In this document: positions 12,052 to 23,759 of the stretch, piece after piece
Position numbering within the stretch: position 1 is the first letter of the stretch
How the letters are laid out: each line of letters starts with the position of its first letter
From: Toxonevra muliebris
Lineage: Eukaryota; Arthropoda; Insecta; Diptera; Pallopteridae
Reading direction: 5' to 3'
Length of the DNA stretch: 64,000 bases
Assembly (NCBI GenBank): GCA_963691655.1
Contig: OY829326.1
Span: forward strand, 41,505,989-41,569,988
Notes under the pieces: generated by a model
Database searches by the model: none
The model's input: only the letters and a program-made list of their open reading frames with translations
What the model was told of the DNA's origin: nothing
Made by a program: the position numbers and the translations under genes

Positions 12052-12288
12052 CACTAGCGAATCCTAGAGGGGGTAATAGAGACATTTACTGATGAAAATC
12101 TCATACATTTTGATCTTAGGTCATGCATAAAAGTATTTACTCCTCATCTTGAAATGGAACCTGAGGCAGCTGGAACTCCAGTCTAGCACTCATTCATCAG
12201 GCCACCAAAAACAAAATTTAAAGAGGCGGAAAAATTAAAAGACTTTTCCCCCTTTTTGGAAATATCTAAATATTTGGATTCGCTAGTG
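12052..12288. mobile_element. TA-flanked MITE, CACTAGCGAATCC ends
   Basis: Perfect 13-bp terminal inverted repeats: CACTAGCGAATCC at 12052 and GGATTCGCTAGTG ending at 12288. Each is flanked by TA (12050-12051 and 12289-12290), the target duplication of Tc1/mariner elements. Length 237 bp, no ORF. Confidence 0.9.
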
Positions 12289-12589
12289 TATGTGCATTTG
12301 TTCTGAAGAAGCAATTTCTTTTTAATGCACACTTACTCAAGTAGTTTGACTTCTTCTTACATTTACAGTAGAAATCCGATAGTCTGCCTAACTGAACCCA
12401 AAAGGTTAGTGTTGCAATAAAGAATATCCTAAATGATAATGAAAAGAATATGTTTGTTGAATAGTTCAATTAATTTGCATAAATTTAGTCGTTTTAAATT
12501 TGATCGTTTAAAAATAAAATTTTTTTTGATCTATGGTATTATAAACATTTGAATACTAATAAAATTCTTAAATCAGCATTATGTACCTA

Positions 12590-13753
12590 AGGAGTGAGAT
12601 CGAAAAAATCTTAACATATATAAAATTCAACAATTTTTAAACGGTTGATCTTAGAGTTTTGATTTTTTTTTTTATTTAATTGATAATATTTTACAAATTA
12701 CAGAAAAATATAACTTTTATAGTTCTAACCACTATTTATGAACTCGTGGTCCTTTTTTGGTAAGCCTTCCATTAGAGATTTGATAGTTCTCTTTAAGTTT
12801 TTTTTCACAAGAGCTCAATATCTCTCCACTGGTCTTAGCTTCTGACAATTTGGAGGATTGGCCTCTCTTGGTACAAAAACTATGTTATTACTTTGGTACC
12901 GCTCCAGAGCTTTCTTGCCGTAGTGACAAGATGCCAAATCGAGCCAAAAATATGTGGACACATTGTGCTCTCTTATGAAAGGAAGAAGTCCTTTTTTCAA
13001 ACATTCTTTGATGTATATTTCGGTATTTATAGAGCCCACTGTAACAAATGATTTGCTTCTTTTGCCGCTACTGCATATAGCTTGTCATACCAGGAATTTC
13101 TTAGGAAATTTTGTCTGCTTTTAGATTCTAAATTGTTCTTCGATCTTCGACATTTCCTCCAGCATTAGCAACATAAAAATGTTGACCCGGAAGCTGCGTA
13201 AAATCTGCCAGTACATCCGTTTCGTCGTCCATTAAACAACATGAATATTTTTGTATGAAATTCGATTTTAATTTCCGAGCCCTACTTTTGGAACTTTTTA
13301 GACTTTGTATGTTTTCAAACCTGCATTGGCTTTAACTTTTCGCACCAAATAGTCAGAGCACTGGGCTAACCGGGCAGCTTTTCTACCAGATGTGTTTGGA
13401 GATCTTTTCAATATGCTTTCTATTTTCTTGGCTTTCCCAATATCATGTGGTCCTTGTTTTCTTCCCGAACCAGGTTTCCTATCGATGGTCAAATTCTCCT
13501 GAAACTGCTTAATAACATTGGAAACAGTTTGACGGCAGACCTTCAATTCTTCGGCCAATTTTTAATAATTTTAAGACGTATTTCTTTTTCTTCATTCATT
13601 TTGATCAAACTCACAATAAATCAACATATTTGTCATTAAAAATAACAACCGACATATCTTTCAAAGATCACTAGATCAAAGAAATTTTTAAATTTTACGC
13701 CCAAAAAAAATTATTAGATAATACGTGTGTTAAGATTTTCCAATCTCACTTCT
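12590..13753 (-). mobile_element. Tc1/mariner-superfamily DD37E element, complete but dead
   Basis: The terminal inverted repeats are AGGAGTGAGATCGAAAAAAT at the left and the reverse complement of AGAAGTGAGATTGGAAAA at the right, each continuing to CTTAACA. TA duplications flank both ends (12588-12589 and 13754-13755). The 1164-bp length is typical for the superfamily. It encloses one decayed transposase gene on the minus strand. Confidence 0.92.
12815..13599 (-). pseudogene. DD37E transposase pseudogene, frameshifted
   Basis: The start is placed at 13599 (MNEEKEIRLKIIK); a frameshift then leads into LAEELKVCRQTVSNVIKQF, the N-terminal helix-turn-helix that binds the TIR. A second shift gives CLMDDETDV with the first catalytic Asp and LPGQHFYVANAGGNV. 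The C-terminal part has FWLDLASCHYGKKAL and PPNCQKLRPVERY. Between the second Asp and the Glu there are 37 residues, which defines the DD37E group. All three catalytic residues survive; at least two frameshifts and a missing C-terminus make it inactive. Confidence 0.88.
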
Positions 13754-13759
13754 TATTTG

Positions 13760-15010
13760 TGAAATTATTGGATTTTTAATCCTTATCTGTTTTCCATGTT
13801 GTGGAAGAAAGGCTTATTTAGTTTGATATAATTAGTTCCATGTATGAGGAGGACATTTACATAGAATTTATTTTTAATAGGCAATCAATGACTATGATAA
13901 TGGGTTGTTCATAACTATAGCACCCCTGGCACTCAGCATGTTGAAAGCTGAGTAACTCCAAGATGTATCAAAGCCAATTCATAGGTTTTCTTTTTATTTT
14001 GAAACTTTATTTTATATTAATTTTTAAAATAAAAAAAACTTTTGCTGTACTAAAAAAAGAAAAAAATATCAAGCTTTATAGCGAAGAGTTATGCTTGTCA
14101 ATCACTGCCTACTTGGTTAGAGCAAAGAAATATTACGCAGAGAAACATAGAAAAAAAAAATGAATTAATTTCTGCAAACCTTCATTAGACCTCTTGTTAT
14201 ACATCTTGCGATAATGGAGAAAAGCGAGTAAGTCTCAACGGTGAATTATAATTGCGCTGGTAAAGACATGTGTACAGAAACGAGGAAAATTCTCCAAGTC
14301 TTAGGGCTGTAATTAATAATCTGATGGAGAATAGGTAGACTTCAGTCGATGAATTCTACTTATGGAGATCTGAGAGACCTTAGACCTCGTGACAGACAAT
14401 TTAAACCGCAGATCGAGATTTAAGGATATATTTATTCAAACAAGCTCAAATGTTAAGACAAAAAATCTACGGAAGAGGAAGAAAAAAACAGGGAAAAAAG
14501 TTGGTGAACGTTTGCTGTGGTCATAATTATTTGCAGGGAGCTTGTTCTATAGACTGTCAGGTCTAGAGCAGTGCAATAGTTATAGTTGCGTTTTAAGTAG
14601 CTCTATTGAAAGCAACAATGGATCAACATCTAGCATGAAACTATCGTTGGAGAAAAGTTAAGAAAGCAGTCATCATAGTCTTAGTGTGCTCATTTTCAAT
14701 GTTCGATACAGCCAAAAATCTAATATTCAAATTTTCTACACGGCCGCATCTATCACGGATATTGAAAAACCTCTAAGAGAAAAAAATCGTTGCCCATAGA
14801 CATCCATGAGACGGAGCTCAAGTGGCTTTATAATAAAGCAGGAGAAAAGTCCACGTAAACATTAAAAATAGAGGAATGACAACGATCTAAAACGGAGTGG
14901 TAACAGAACTGAGAGAGCTCTTCAAAAAAGGGTATTAGAAGTTTACGATGATATCCGACATTGCGTAGTGATGTCAACGGAGGTACGGGGACTTCGATTT
15001 TTACATCCTG
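13760..15010. other. unassigned stretch upstream of R1-like LINE tail
   Basis: Slightly richer in GC and purines than its surroundings. It may hold more of the degraded R1-like element that ends downstream, since weak coding-like stretches such as TEVRGLRFLHPATAKR occur in another frame near 14978-15025. Not firm. Confidence 0.35.
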
Positions 15011-15013
15011 CAA

Positions 15014-15340
15014 CTGCTAAGAGACCAAAGGTGCTTTAAGAAGTACCTGCACAGATTCGGGCATGAGTATGTCCCATACTGTCCAGCATATCCGAATGAA
15101 AGTGAAAATCCGAGGCATGCGCTATACTATTGCACACTTTTCGAAAATAAAAGAGAGAAACTGAGGCTAACCTTTGGCTGGCATCCGACACTGATGAACT
15201 TCATAATACAGATGAGTGAATTTGTCGAGAAATAGAAAGCAACATGAGCGGTCGTTGCACGTATCATAATTGCGATACGAGTCGCAGAAAAAACGAGAAG
15301 GATAACAGAATGGCAGGAACAGATCGGGAACTGAACCGTT
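15014..15340 (+). pseudogene. R1-clade LINE ORF2 C-terminal remnant
   Basis: An open frame at 15014-15235 reads LLRDQRCFKKYLHRFGHE and then YVPYCPAYPNESENPRHALY and YCTLFENKR, ending FVEK-stop. It is equivalent to the LTGHGCF..YLHRFGHDxxxxCPxC block after the RT domain of R1-type elements. The CCHC-like knuckle has lost its second Cys (YCPAY instead of CPxC). Downstream frames continue with alpha-helical charged residues. Only the tail of the element is recognised. Confidence 0.75.
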
Positions 15341-15849
15341 GGATCTAGCCCCACGAAGTAATACTTACGAGTAGTTCCACGGGGAGAGTGAAAGTAGGAA
15401 AAATAGGTTTTTTTAATTGGTTTGAATCCGATAGGTAGAACAAAAGTTATGCCGTATCTATGCAAGATTTTCATCTTCCAATGCAAATAAAAAAAAAAAA
15501 CAAAACCAAAACAAAAATGAGTCCCTTCTGCACTCGTCACATGATGTGATAACATACTTTACGCATCGTTGCTAACTTCATTATAAAAGTTTTCGTTTTT
15601 ATATTTCAAAAAGTTTTTAAACGTTTCATTTTCTCTTTTCAATGCACTTTCTTAGCTTTTTGCACATCGACTTCGCCTAATGTTGATATCAATTATTTTA
15701 TAATTTTAGATAGGAAAGAATAAACTATGCAATAATACAATACAATAAATAAAAACAATTTTTAATATGTTTCGCTATTCCATTGATATGTAAGTATATA
15801 ACCATTTTTGATATAGAAATTATATGAAATTGCTTAAGATAAGCTTTTC

Positions 15850-15960
15850 ACTCTGCCATTCTGGTTCGGCATGAAACTGTACTCCAGTTTAGGTTCGTCA
15901 TGAACTGTTGTGCTGAATAAGGCCCAGCAGATTGATTTATAACAGGAGCCCATTGGCACA
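15850..15960 (+). repeat. SINE 3' fragment (copy D)
   Basis: GCCATTCTGGTTCGGCATGA followed by AACTGTACTCCAG parallels GCCGTTCGGAATCGGCGTTA..AACTGTAGGTCC of copies A and E. No head is seen. Confidence 0.5.
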
Positions 15961-15964
15961 AAAA

Positions 15965-17379
15965 AATAAATAAATAATGACGCCATTTTTGTAGAGTGTA
16001 TTTTCTCAGTAGATGTTTGGAAAATTTTCAGGTCAAGTCCGACTTCGGAGTTATTGTTATTATAGTGTTCTTTAAACGAACAAAATTAAAAATCAAAATA
16101 GCAATTTGTGAAGATTTGATCCTTTTATTAGTTAAACAAGTTAGTTTTGCTCTGTCATGCACAAATATTTTTCCAGCAGTGTCCAGAATTTTAAAAAGTT
16201 CACTCACTAAACGAATTCGATTGCAACTTCATAGCACTCAGAGTAACTCTGTATTTGGTTCACGAATTTAAAAGTAACTCTTCTCCCACCTCCAATATTG
16301 CCTTCCGATATACGCTATTCAGCTATTTTTATTGTGTTCGGATCAAAAAGTTTACTTTAATATTGAACCAAGACGAAATTGTTTATGTTCTAGTAAAATT
16401 TGTTAGTGCTATAATGCAAAACGCTTACAAATTATGAAGGAAAAGAAAATAAATAAAAGAAAAACAAAAAAAAAAAAAAAATTTATGTCTCATAATATTA
16501 AACAAATATTACAAGTTGCCATCATTTTTGAAATGTATATTTTGTTGTTCTTGTATATGTATGCATGAAATACAAAAATACTGATTATAGCCTTTCTATC
16601 TTGTTTTTATGTGAATTTCATCTTCAACATTTCACATACACATACACATATATATATAACATATAGAATATAAATACATACATATGTATTTTTTCACTTT
16701 GGCACAATGGAAAAAGAAGAAGCCTCTCTAATGTGCGACATTTGCATGAAAATGTTACAATTTCAATTCTTTTTGAAAACGTATGAATGCTTATGGAATG
16801 TGTGTGCATATAAGTGTGTGTGTAAATATACGTGTTAGTGTGTGTATGTTGAGTGGGATGAAACTTAATATCATATGCAAAGTATGTTCGCTACAAATAT
16901 TTTGTACTTTTTCTCCTTTTTTATTTTGTTTCCTTTTTTTTTTTCTACTGTGCATTATATTTTCTTTTGGTTTCTGAAAGATGCTAACATGATTTATTGA
17001 AAGAAGAATGAGTATGTGATATATTGAATACAGGGACCAATATGGAAGAGTTATACAAATACAACGAAGTTAAATTTTCCTTTACAAAGACGATATAAAG
17101 TATTTGAAAGCAGAATTGTAGAATTAAGCTGGACATCACATTTTTATAAAGTTAAACGGTTTCTGAAATAAATATTTAGCAGTTATAAAAATTGCAGATG
17201 TTATAATAATAATAATTTGGAAGCACAGGCTCTAGATTATACAAAAACTTTGAGATTGTGTTGACTAATGTCTAAATAGTACCCACAATTTATAAAAGTA
17301 CCTTGGGGAGAGAATTAAAATAGAGTAGGAATATTATTGAAATACTGTAGGGCAACCATTTTTCAATAAATTGCTGCAG
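15965..17379. other. AT-rich non-coding stretch
   Basis: Contains TATA/CATA microsatellite-like sequence (16635-16690) and GT-rich tracts (16800-16850). The short ORFs are low complexity. No gene or element recognised. Confidence 0.5.
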
Positions 17380-17880
17380 TTATTATTATTATTATTTTTC
17401 GTTGGAGGATGTTGCACTGTGACCTATAAGATCTATTGTGCCCTCTTCGCGGACCTAGAGTGTATCTCTCAAACCAGTTCCAGTTCGATGAATTGTAGTA
17501 TTGGTCCTACTTCATAGAGTCTTAGTTCGTCCTCGGGTATAATGAATTCACCAAGGTGTTTCCTTCTCTTGTTCATCAGGGCGGAGCAAGTTCCTATCAC
17601 ATGTTGTGCGGTCTCGTTCTCTACACTGCAGAATCTGCAAAGTGCATTAGAGAAAATTCCCAATTTTGTTAGGTGATAATTCAACCTACCATGTCCTGTT
17701 AATAATCCCATAATAATTCTCAAATTGTTCTTCGTTAGTTTCATACAGTCCTCGTAGCGTTTTAGGTTGTATGTCACTTGCGCTAGTTTGGATTGTGATA
17801 ACCCTGGTAAGTTTTCCCAATATAATCTTCTTTCTCTATTCTCTTCTTCCCAAATAATACGTGAGATGTTACCCGATCCT
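17380..17880 (-). pseudogene. I-like LINE 3' end: RNase H tail, 3' UTR and (TAA)n
   Basis: The minus-strand reading is NLKRYEDCMKLTKNNLRIIM, GLLTGHGRLNYHLTKLG, then ALCRFCSVENETAQHVIGTC, the region after RNase H with its CX2C..HX4C knuckle. The frame stops at 17469. The 3' end is a run of TAA repeats (TTA on the plus strand, 17380-17396), as in I-clade elements. The 3' UTR shares 'ctattgtgccctctt' with the fragment at 54446-54535. 5' truncated near 17880. Confidence 0.82.
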
Positions 17881-18039
17881 GCTGCAGTTGGTCATGGACT
17901 AAATAGTCCCAGATCATTCATTTAAAAGAGGTAGGTCTTAATATGGCCTAAGTTTGAAATATGATAATTTATCTAAGATTGCTACAAGTTTGTACTCGTA
18001 GAAGAATAAGCTCACCATTGATCAGATATTCACTCTACG

Positions 18040-18930
18040 CTAAATCTGGTGAAATGCCCAAAGTTTTCGAAGTTTATTCAACTTTATAAAATGACACTGA
18101 CCGACCCTACTACCACAGTGAAAATTGAGATTGGCCTCTTCGCACCATTACACAAATTAATTAACTGTCCTGTAACTTTTCCAATCTCATGCTTCGATCA
18201 TTGGCCTCAACTCGCGAACAATCAGTGCAGCATTCTCCAACCTGAAAGAAAAATCTCTAATTTAAATCTAGCGGTGAACGCTGGACAATTATACATTCGA
18301 AGTCATCAAGTATAAAGACGAGGAGTCTCTCAATACAATTTACAAGGCCATGGGACATCCAGTATTAAATTAGGCTGCTCCTGTCTGAACCCCAGGTAAC
18401 AGTGACATGTAATTGCGAAATCTACAGGCCACACAAAACACCGCCTTGCGTGTCGTCACCGATTGTCACCTTATGACTCTCCCGGATCATCTACAGGGAG
18501 AGAGACAGAAACCATACCAGTGAAAGCACCCTGCGAGATGCTTACACGGCAGTTCGTGGTTAGCTGCCACTGGATCATCCGCGTCAGTCATATATTCATG
18601 ATTCTCCTTCCTACCGAGCAGTCCGTCACAACCTTCGTGATGAACTGCCTAAAATCCAAAAATTTATCCGAGACTTCTGTATTCCCCCAACAGCACAAGA
18701 ACTTAAAGATGCCATGAATGACATTCACATCCACTCTGTACACAACGCAATAACGAAATATGGATCAAATTACGTACTAAACTATGCCCCTCCCCCAATC
18801 TGCAGTTCTAAACGCTCATTTCCAAGACTCACGCGAGTCACACTCTCGCAACTTCTCTTAATAGAACAAAAATAACGCTCAATAAATCTCGATATTGAGA
18901 ATGATAACCAATGAGAAGAGGAAGTTGGGA
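18040..18930 (+). pseudogene. jockey-family LINE RT C-terminal remnant
   Basis: Pieces in several frames line up with the end of jockey-type reverse transcriptase ORFs: HWPQLANNQCSILQPERK, NTIYKAMGHPVLN, QNTALRVVTDCHLM, then EMLTRQFVVSCHWIIRVSH. Many frameshifts and stops. It lies tail to tail with the minus-strand I-like fragment just upstream. Not functional. Confidence 0.75.
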
Positions 18931-19384
18931 GCATTAGATAGGAAATAAACTTTAGCAAGAAGCTTCCGAAACGGATCACCGGTTGAAGTGCCAACTAAGC
19001 AAATAAGATATAAAGATAAAGCATCAGGTACTGATACGGCTTGTGTTCACATGTGACATGCGATCAATCAATCAGTCTTCAAAGAGCTCCTTAAACTCCA
19101 TTTACGATGCTTCTAAATGTTTTTGATTCGGCTCAGTTCAAACCTGAGCTGAACCACGGGACAGTGCTGCAAGTCTCTTTCTTCTTATATTGACTAAGGC
19201 AAACTAATAAAAACGCGATTCTTCAAGTTTATTTTAATATCTTTATGACTGATCAGTTCTTCGTAATGCAAATTTCAAAGACATATTTTCAAATATAATA
19301 GAAATATAGCCTGAGTCGGGAAAGTGGAAACAGATGCCCATGCAGTAATAGAAATAATTCAAACAAATGTAAATTCAAAAATTT

Positions 19385-20429
19385 TTAATCAACAACTTTT
19401 ATTATTGCAATCATTATAGTCAGCAACATGAAGTTCACTTTGCACTTGATCTCATCCGCTGAATGAGTTTTTCGAATCCATTCACGATATTTGTAAACAT
19501 CGGTAAAAACCGATGGATGTCCGGGCTTCCCACAACGTATACCCCACGAAGTGATGCCCACCAATTTTCCATCGCATATTAAAGGACCACCGGAATCACC
19601 ATTGCATGCATCTTTACCCCAATCCGATTCATCGCCAGCACAAATCATAGTTTCCTCAAACCAATTAGGATAATAACGATAGCAAACAGCCTTATTCAAT
19701 ATGGTTAATGTTACGTAAATCGCTTCAGCAGAGTAAGGACCATTCTGGGTAATAAAAAGAATATTTATTAAAAAGATTCAGGATTTAAATATATTTCGCA
19801 TACATACATAAAATAATTGACCCCAACCAACAGTGGTACAATTACTGCCGAACCTTGTACTTTGATTTGCTATAGCTATAGGCTCGATGGCATCATTGCC
19901 AACAGGTATAGGCTTCTTTAGCTGCAAAATAGCAATATCATGCCTACCACGGCGTATAAACTTTGAGTGCGGTATTACTGCGTCCACAAAGAGTTCCACA
20001 GTGGTATTATCTTTGCGCAAACGATTTGGAGTGCCAGCTATTACGGTTAACCGGCGTGGACGTGTAATTATTTTGTTGGGGCTGCAAAGAAATTGAAAAA
20101 TATTTGTAAAAAACAAAAACTTATTATGGAAAGAGAGGCGGAGGAACTTACTCCATTATACAATGCGCTGCCGTTAGAATCGTTTGTGGTCCTATAATTG
20201 TGCCAGCACAAAAATGATTATCCCCAAAGTATTCGGTCGGTTTGGCGGTTCTAATCGATACTAAATGTTTGGTGAGCGTATGCAGTGGTGGAAGATATCC
20301 ACCAGTTATGAGCATTTGAAAGCTTTCGTCATTATTCTCGTTGAAGATATGTTGTGCCAACGTCTTCCCGGACCAATGTAGGTATCCTGAAAGCGTTGAA
20401 TAAAGAAGAAAGAATATTAAAATTTGCAT
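19385..20429 (-). CDS. Trypsin-like secreted serine protease (3 exons)
   Basis: Exons are 20152-20429, 19808-20081 and 19385-19744, with introns of 70 and 63 bp. Donors are GTAAGT and GTATGT; both acceptors end in AG (TTTGCAG and TTACCCAG). Splicing gives 303 residues in one frame. Residues 1-15 look like a signal peptide. The chymotrypsin-fold triad is complete: His89 (LTAAHC), Asp141 (GRHDIAILQL), Ser235 (GDSGGP). Asp229 lies at the specificity-pocket base (position 189) and Gly252 at 216, predicting cleavage after Arg/Lys, but position 226 is Ser262 rather than Gly. Cysteines 74/90, 174/241, 205/219 and 231/255 fit the four standard disulphides. Oddities: the mature start is ITGG (41-44) preceded by Leu40, not Arg/Lys; residues 289-303 form a hydrophobic tail after an extra Cys285. 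The true target is unknown. A possible AATAAA lies at about 19228-19233. No neighbouring paralogue is seen. Confidence 0.93.
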
Positions 20430-20589
20430 TTATTGAACGAAATTGTCAAAAATTTTTAAAAACTCATTTGTTTATTATTCAATGATTTATGAATAAGTGA
20501 TAGATAAATATTCTTCGTTGCCTGAAATATAATTCTGAATTTGCTTAGTCTGGCGATGCAAAAAGAAAATTAATACCAATTGTAACTAA

Positions 20590-20690
20590 TGATGCACCGA
20601 TTACGATTATCATTAATCGTAGCTGCAGTTTAATAGCCATTTTGCGGTTAATCGTAACCGGCGATTATTGAAAAAAAATTATTTTATTTT
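20590..20690. repeat. motif-array element end, TAATCG type
   Basis: 'aatgatgcaccgattacgat' is followed by iterations of TAATCG/CGATTA on both strands up to about 20672. This resembles a hAT-type terminus with subterminal iterons. The opposite end was not found. Confidence 0.45.
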
Positions 20691-21351
20691 ATTATATTAA
20701 TAAAATTCTTTTTGAGAAAAAAGACAAATTTTTTTTAATTTTATTTTCCTTTTTTCAAAAACCTGTCGAAAACCTAAATGCAATAGGCGATTTGTTACAT
20801 GGATTCGAAACAGGGGCTGCTTGACCAAAATGTCAGAATTCTATATTCATTGATCAACACCCTGTAACGAAAGTAAAGGAAGGAAAACAAAACAACAACA
20901 AAAACCACACAAGAACACACTTTTTTGAACAACAAAACGAAAGAAGTGCTCATATACACGTGTGCCAAATTCATTTCCATACAACGGAATAAGATACACA
21001 CATACACCCGTGCAAACATAAGGATAAACACAACAACAACAACAACAGCAAGAACAAGGATAGCTAATACACAATTTGCATATATTTATCCATCAAATTG
21101 ATGGATGCTACTCCACAAACTATGTAGAAAAGTAGAGAGAAGCAGAGCAGAAGAAGAAAAAGAAGATATCGACAAAGAATTCTTGGTTTGATGTCTCCAA
21201 AGTACAATGAAGGTACGATACTCATACTCAAACTCAATGGCTGAAGCGCATTTGACACGTTGAATACCCCAAAGGATCAGGAGTAGCAATAGCAGCAACA
21301 GCAGCAGCAAAAGCAATTTGCTGTCAATGCTGTCGTGCCATAAGGGAGCTA

Positions 21352-21395
21352 GGGTATAAAAGCCGAGGTATATAAGCAAATGCGCATATTTAGTG
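21352..21395 (+). promoter_or_regulatory. candidate TATA core promoter
   Basis: GGTATAAAAGCC at 21353-21364 is a strong TATA context, with a second GTATATAAGC at 21369-21378. About 30 bp downstream, TTAGTG near 21390 is a weak initiator match. A plus-strand ORF starts at 21529. No expression evidence is available from sequence alone. Confidence 0.35.
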
Positions 21396-21528
21396 TTTAG
21401 AGTAAAACTGAGAAAAAAAAACAAACAAACAAAAATTCTGGATAACTGAAAGAACAGTTCGTGTTGCTTTTGTTCAACTACTGTGCACATAGTCAATATC
21501 ACTGCGGCCGTCAACGTTAGCGTCGACA

Positions 21529-21855
21529 ATGCTGCTGCTAACGCGGTTTGTTTCTGCTCTTGCTGCTGTTGTATATCAATCTGCCACCACATTTGAACCG
21601 TTGCCATCGACTTTTAGATGTCGTTCATTCAGTCAGCGAGCGTACCATGAGAAAATTACATTTTCACCGGAAATAGATGACGACGACGACGAAGAAGAAG
21701 AAGAACAAGCAAAAGTACTCAACTTGAAGACAGTGCTAAGGATTGGTTGCTCACTGTTGTTCACTGCTCACACCCAGCCCAAGGAAGGTGGAAGACGCTC
21801 GCAAAGTACCGCTATAACTACAACATGCTTGCTATGCATACATATTCTTTTGTAG
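21529..21855 (+). CDS. Uncertain small ORF, possible secreted protein
   Basis: 108 codons. Residues 1-19 (MLLLTRFVSALAAVVYQSA) resemble a signal peptide. Residues 50-59 are an Asp/Glu run encoded by GAC/GAA microsatellite, and the rest is unremarkable with no recognised domain. The only reason to keep it is the TATA box about 175 bp upstream. The CTG- and GAA-rich composition makes a chance ORF quite likely. Confidence 0.2.
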   Translation: MLLLTRFVSALAAVVYQSATTFEPLPSTFRCRSFSQRAYHEKITFSPEIDDDDDEEEEEQAKVLNLKTVLRIGCSLLFTAHTQPKEGGRRSQSTAITTTCLLCIHILL

Positions 21856-21859
21856 CTGC

Positions 21860-23405
21860 ACATATACACACACGTACATATCTACTCTTGTATGTGTATG
21901 TGTGTATAAAAAAATATATGTATTTCAATGTTACTTTTTTATCCTTTCGTTGCTTGATAACAAAATTTTCTATTTCATCATAAAAAAAATAATGTTTTTT
22001 CTTTTTCTTGTTTTACTTCCTATTTTTGAATGCTGCTGTTATATTTCCATACAGTTTTGTTGTTGTTGTTTGAAGGGTGTTTTCTTTCAACCTTTTTTTC
22101 GCGTTTCGACTGCCACTGACGCTACTTATAACAAAAGCGCGCTGCCTTCAAAGCACCAAAACACAAAAAAAAAAGCATTCATTTCTACACATACACACGA
22201 ACAGAATCGATTTTTCTTATCCGCGTAATTTCCTACAGAAAATAAATTCAAACATTTTTTATGATGCATGATAAGCAAAAGTAAAAAATATAATTTTTTT
22301 ATTAAAACATATAAAAGGTAAATTTTCTTTTCTTTTAACATTTTCATAAAAAATAAGAAACTAAATATTAACCTAAATAAATAAATTCATTAATTAATAA
22401 TAAATAAAACAAAAATTTCAACAATTTTCCCTATGCTAAAATTGTATACAATTGTTACAAAATTTCATTGCATACTGCTGGGCGCCGCTCATTATAATTT
22501 CTTCATTTGCAATATTTCTCATCAACAGCATGCTCTAATATATTACTGGAGAGCAGAGCGAGAAGAAAAGGGGGGAGAGTAAAAGTCATCTCCTCCATCA
22601 GCTGTTATGTCCAACGAATTTGCTGATGAAAATAAAAAATGCAAAAAAATACACACACACACACATACACACATATATGTATATATTAACGAAAGAATAA
22701 AATACAGAAAAATTAATGCGAGGCGAAAATCATTAGAAGCAGCCAGCAACAACAAAAAACAAGAGGAAAATGAATCAGAATGAAAATGAAAATGAAAAGC
22801 ACGTGACTATCGTAATAATTGTGGTGGTGCTTAGTTGTTGTTGTTGTTGTTGCTGTTGTTGGTAATGATGATGAGGATGCTGATGTTGGAAATGGTTTTG
22901 GTATTGGTATATGCAGTATGTATATGTATTGCATGTATTCTTTTGTGTGTATTAAGCGCCAAGTGCAATGACAGTGCCGCCAACAATTAACACACGAACA
23001 AAAACAAGAAGAAGCAGAAAACATGTGCTTCATTTCAGTGGTGTAGCATATAGTTTAATTATTTTGGGGTAGGGGGCTTAGAGGGAGTGCGCATAGGTTA
23101 ATTTCTGTTTATTTTAATTTTGTAGTTGCATTAATTGAGTTTTCTCACATAATTGTTTTCTCTTTCATATAAAGCCAGAGGAGATAGAGCAAAATTGAAC
23201 CCGGATTGGTATTCTTTGAGCCCCATTTTTTGTTACAATTTTTCATCAAAACAGAAGTTTTGCGCCTCTGTAGGTCTTAACTTTTATGAGTCACCGGCGA
23301 CCCTATAGCTCCCAATGGGAATTTTTTATGATTTTTTTTGGGCACATTTTTATTTATTTTTTTGTTTTTTAAGATCGAGAAATTCTTTTAGCAATAACTC
23401 TTCAC
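21860..23405. other. simple-sequence-rich non-coding stretch
   Basis: Contains CA/TA tracts (22645-22685), GTT repeats (22833-22858) and GATGAT runs (22865-22880), plus long poly-A and poly-T. The ORFs seen are low-complexity translations of these. Confidence 0.5.
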
Positions 23406-23409
23406 TTAA

Positions 23410-23749
23410 CCCTTTCTTGTTTACTAAGTTTACTAAGAACTTTAGGACCACCGGTGACCCATAGCAAAATTTAATCGCCAAAGAAACTAAACGAAAATTA
23501 CAAAAAATGAGAAATCATGTTTGAGTAAATAATTTTTTACATAACATGTTCAAAATTTGGCGATAGGTAAAAAACTAATAAATAAATAAATTTATTGTTT
23601 TTTTTTTATTTTGGTCACGCTGGTCAATTAAGTAATAATTTCAAAGATTTTTTTACATTAACTAGAGCGCAATTAATTCTCTTTTCAATGAATAAAAATT
23701 TTTCAAAATCGGTGCAACAGGTCATAGATGACCAATGGTTCCGAAAGGG
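23410..23749. mobile_element. TTAA-flanked MITE (piggyBac-like), CCCTTTC ends
   Basis: TTAA at 23406-23409 and 23750-23753 flanks CCCTTTCTTG and GAAAGGG ends. Inside, 'gaccaccggtgaccca' near the left and 'ggtcatagatgaccaatggt' near the right are subterminal inverted motifs. 340 bp, no ORF. A TTAA target with CCC-initial ends is the piggyBac pattern; the assignment is inferred. Confidence 0.7.
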
Positions 23750-23759
23750 TTAAGGCATA

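Noticed and set aside
21086..21607. 173-codon minus-strand ORF with poly-Leu
   Set aside because: Leu run is a CTG/CAG tract read in one frame; Gln run likewise; no family resemblance.
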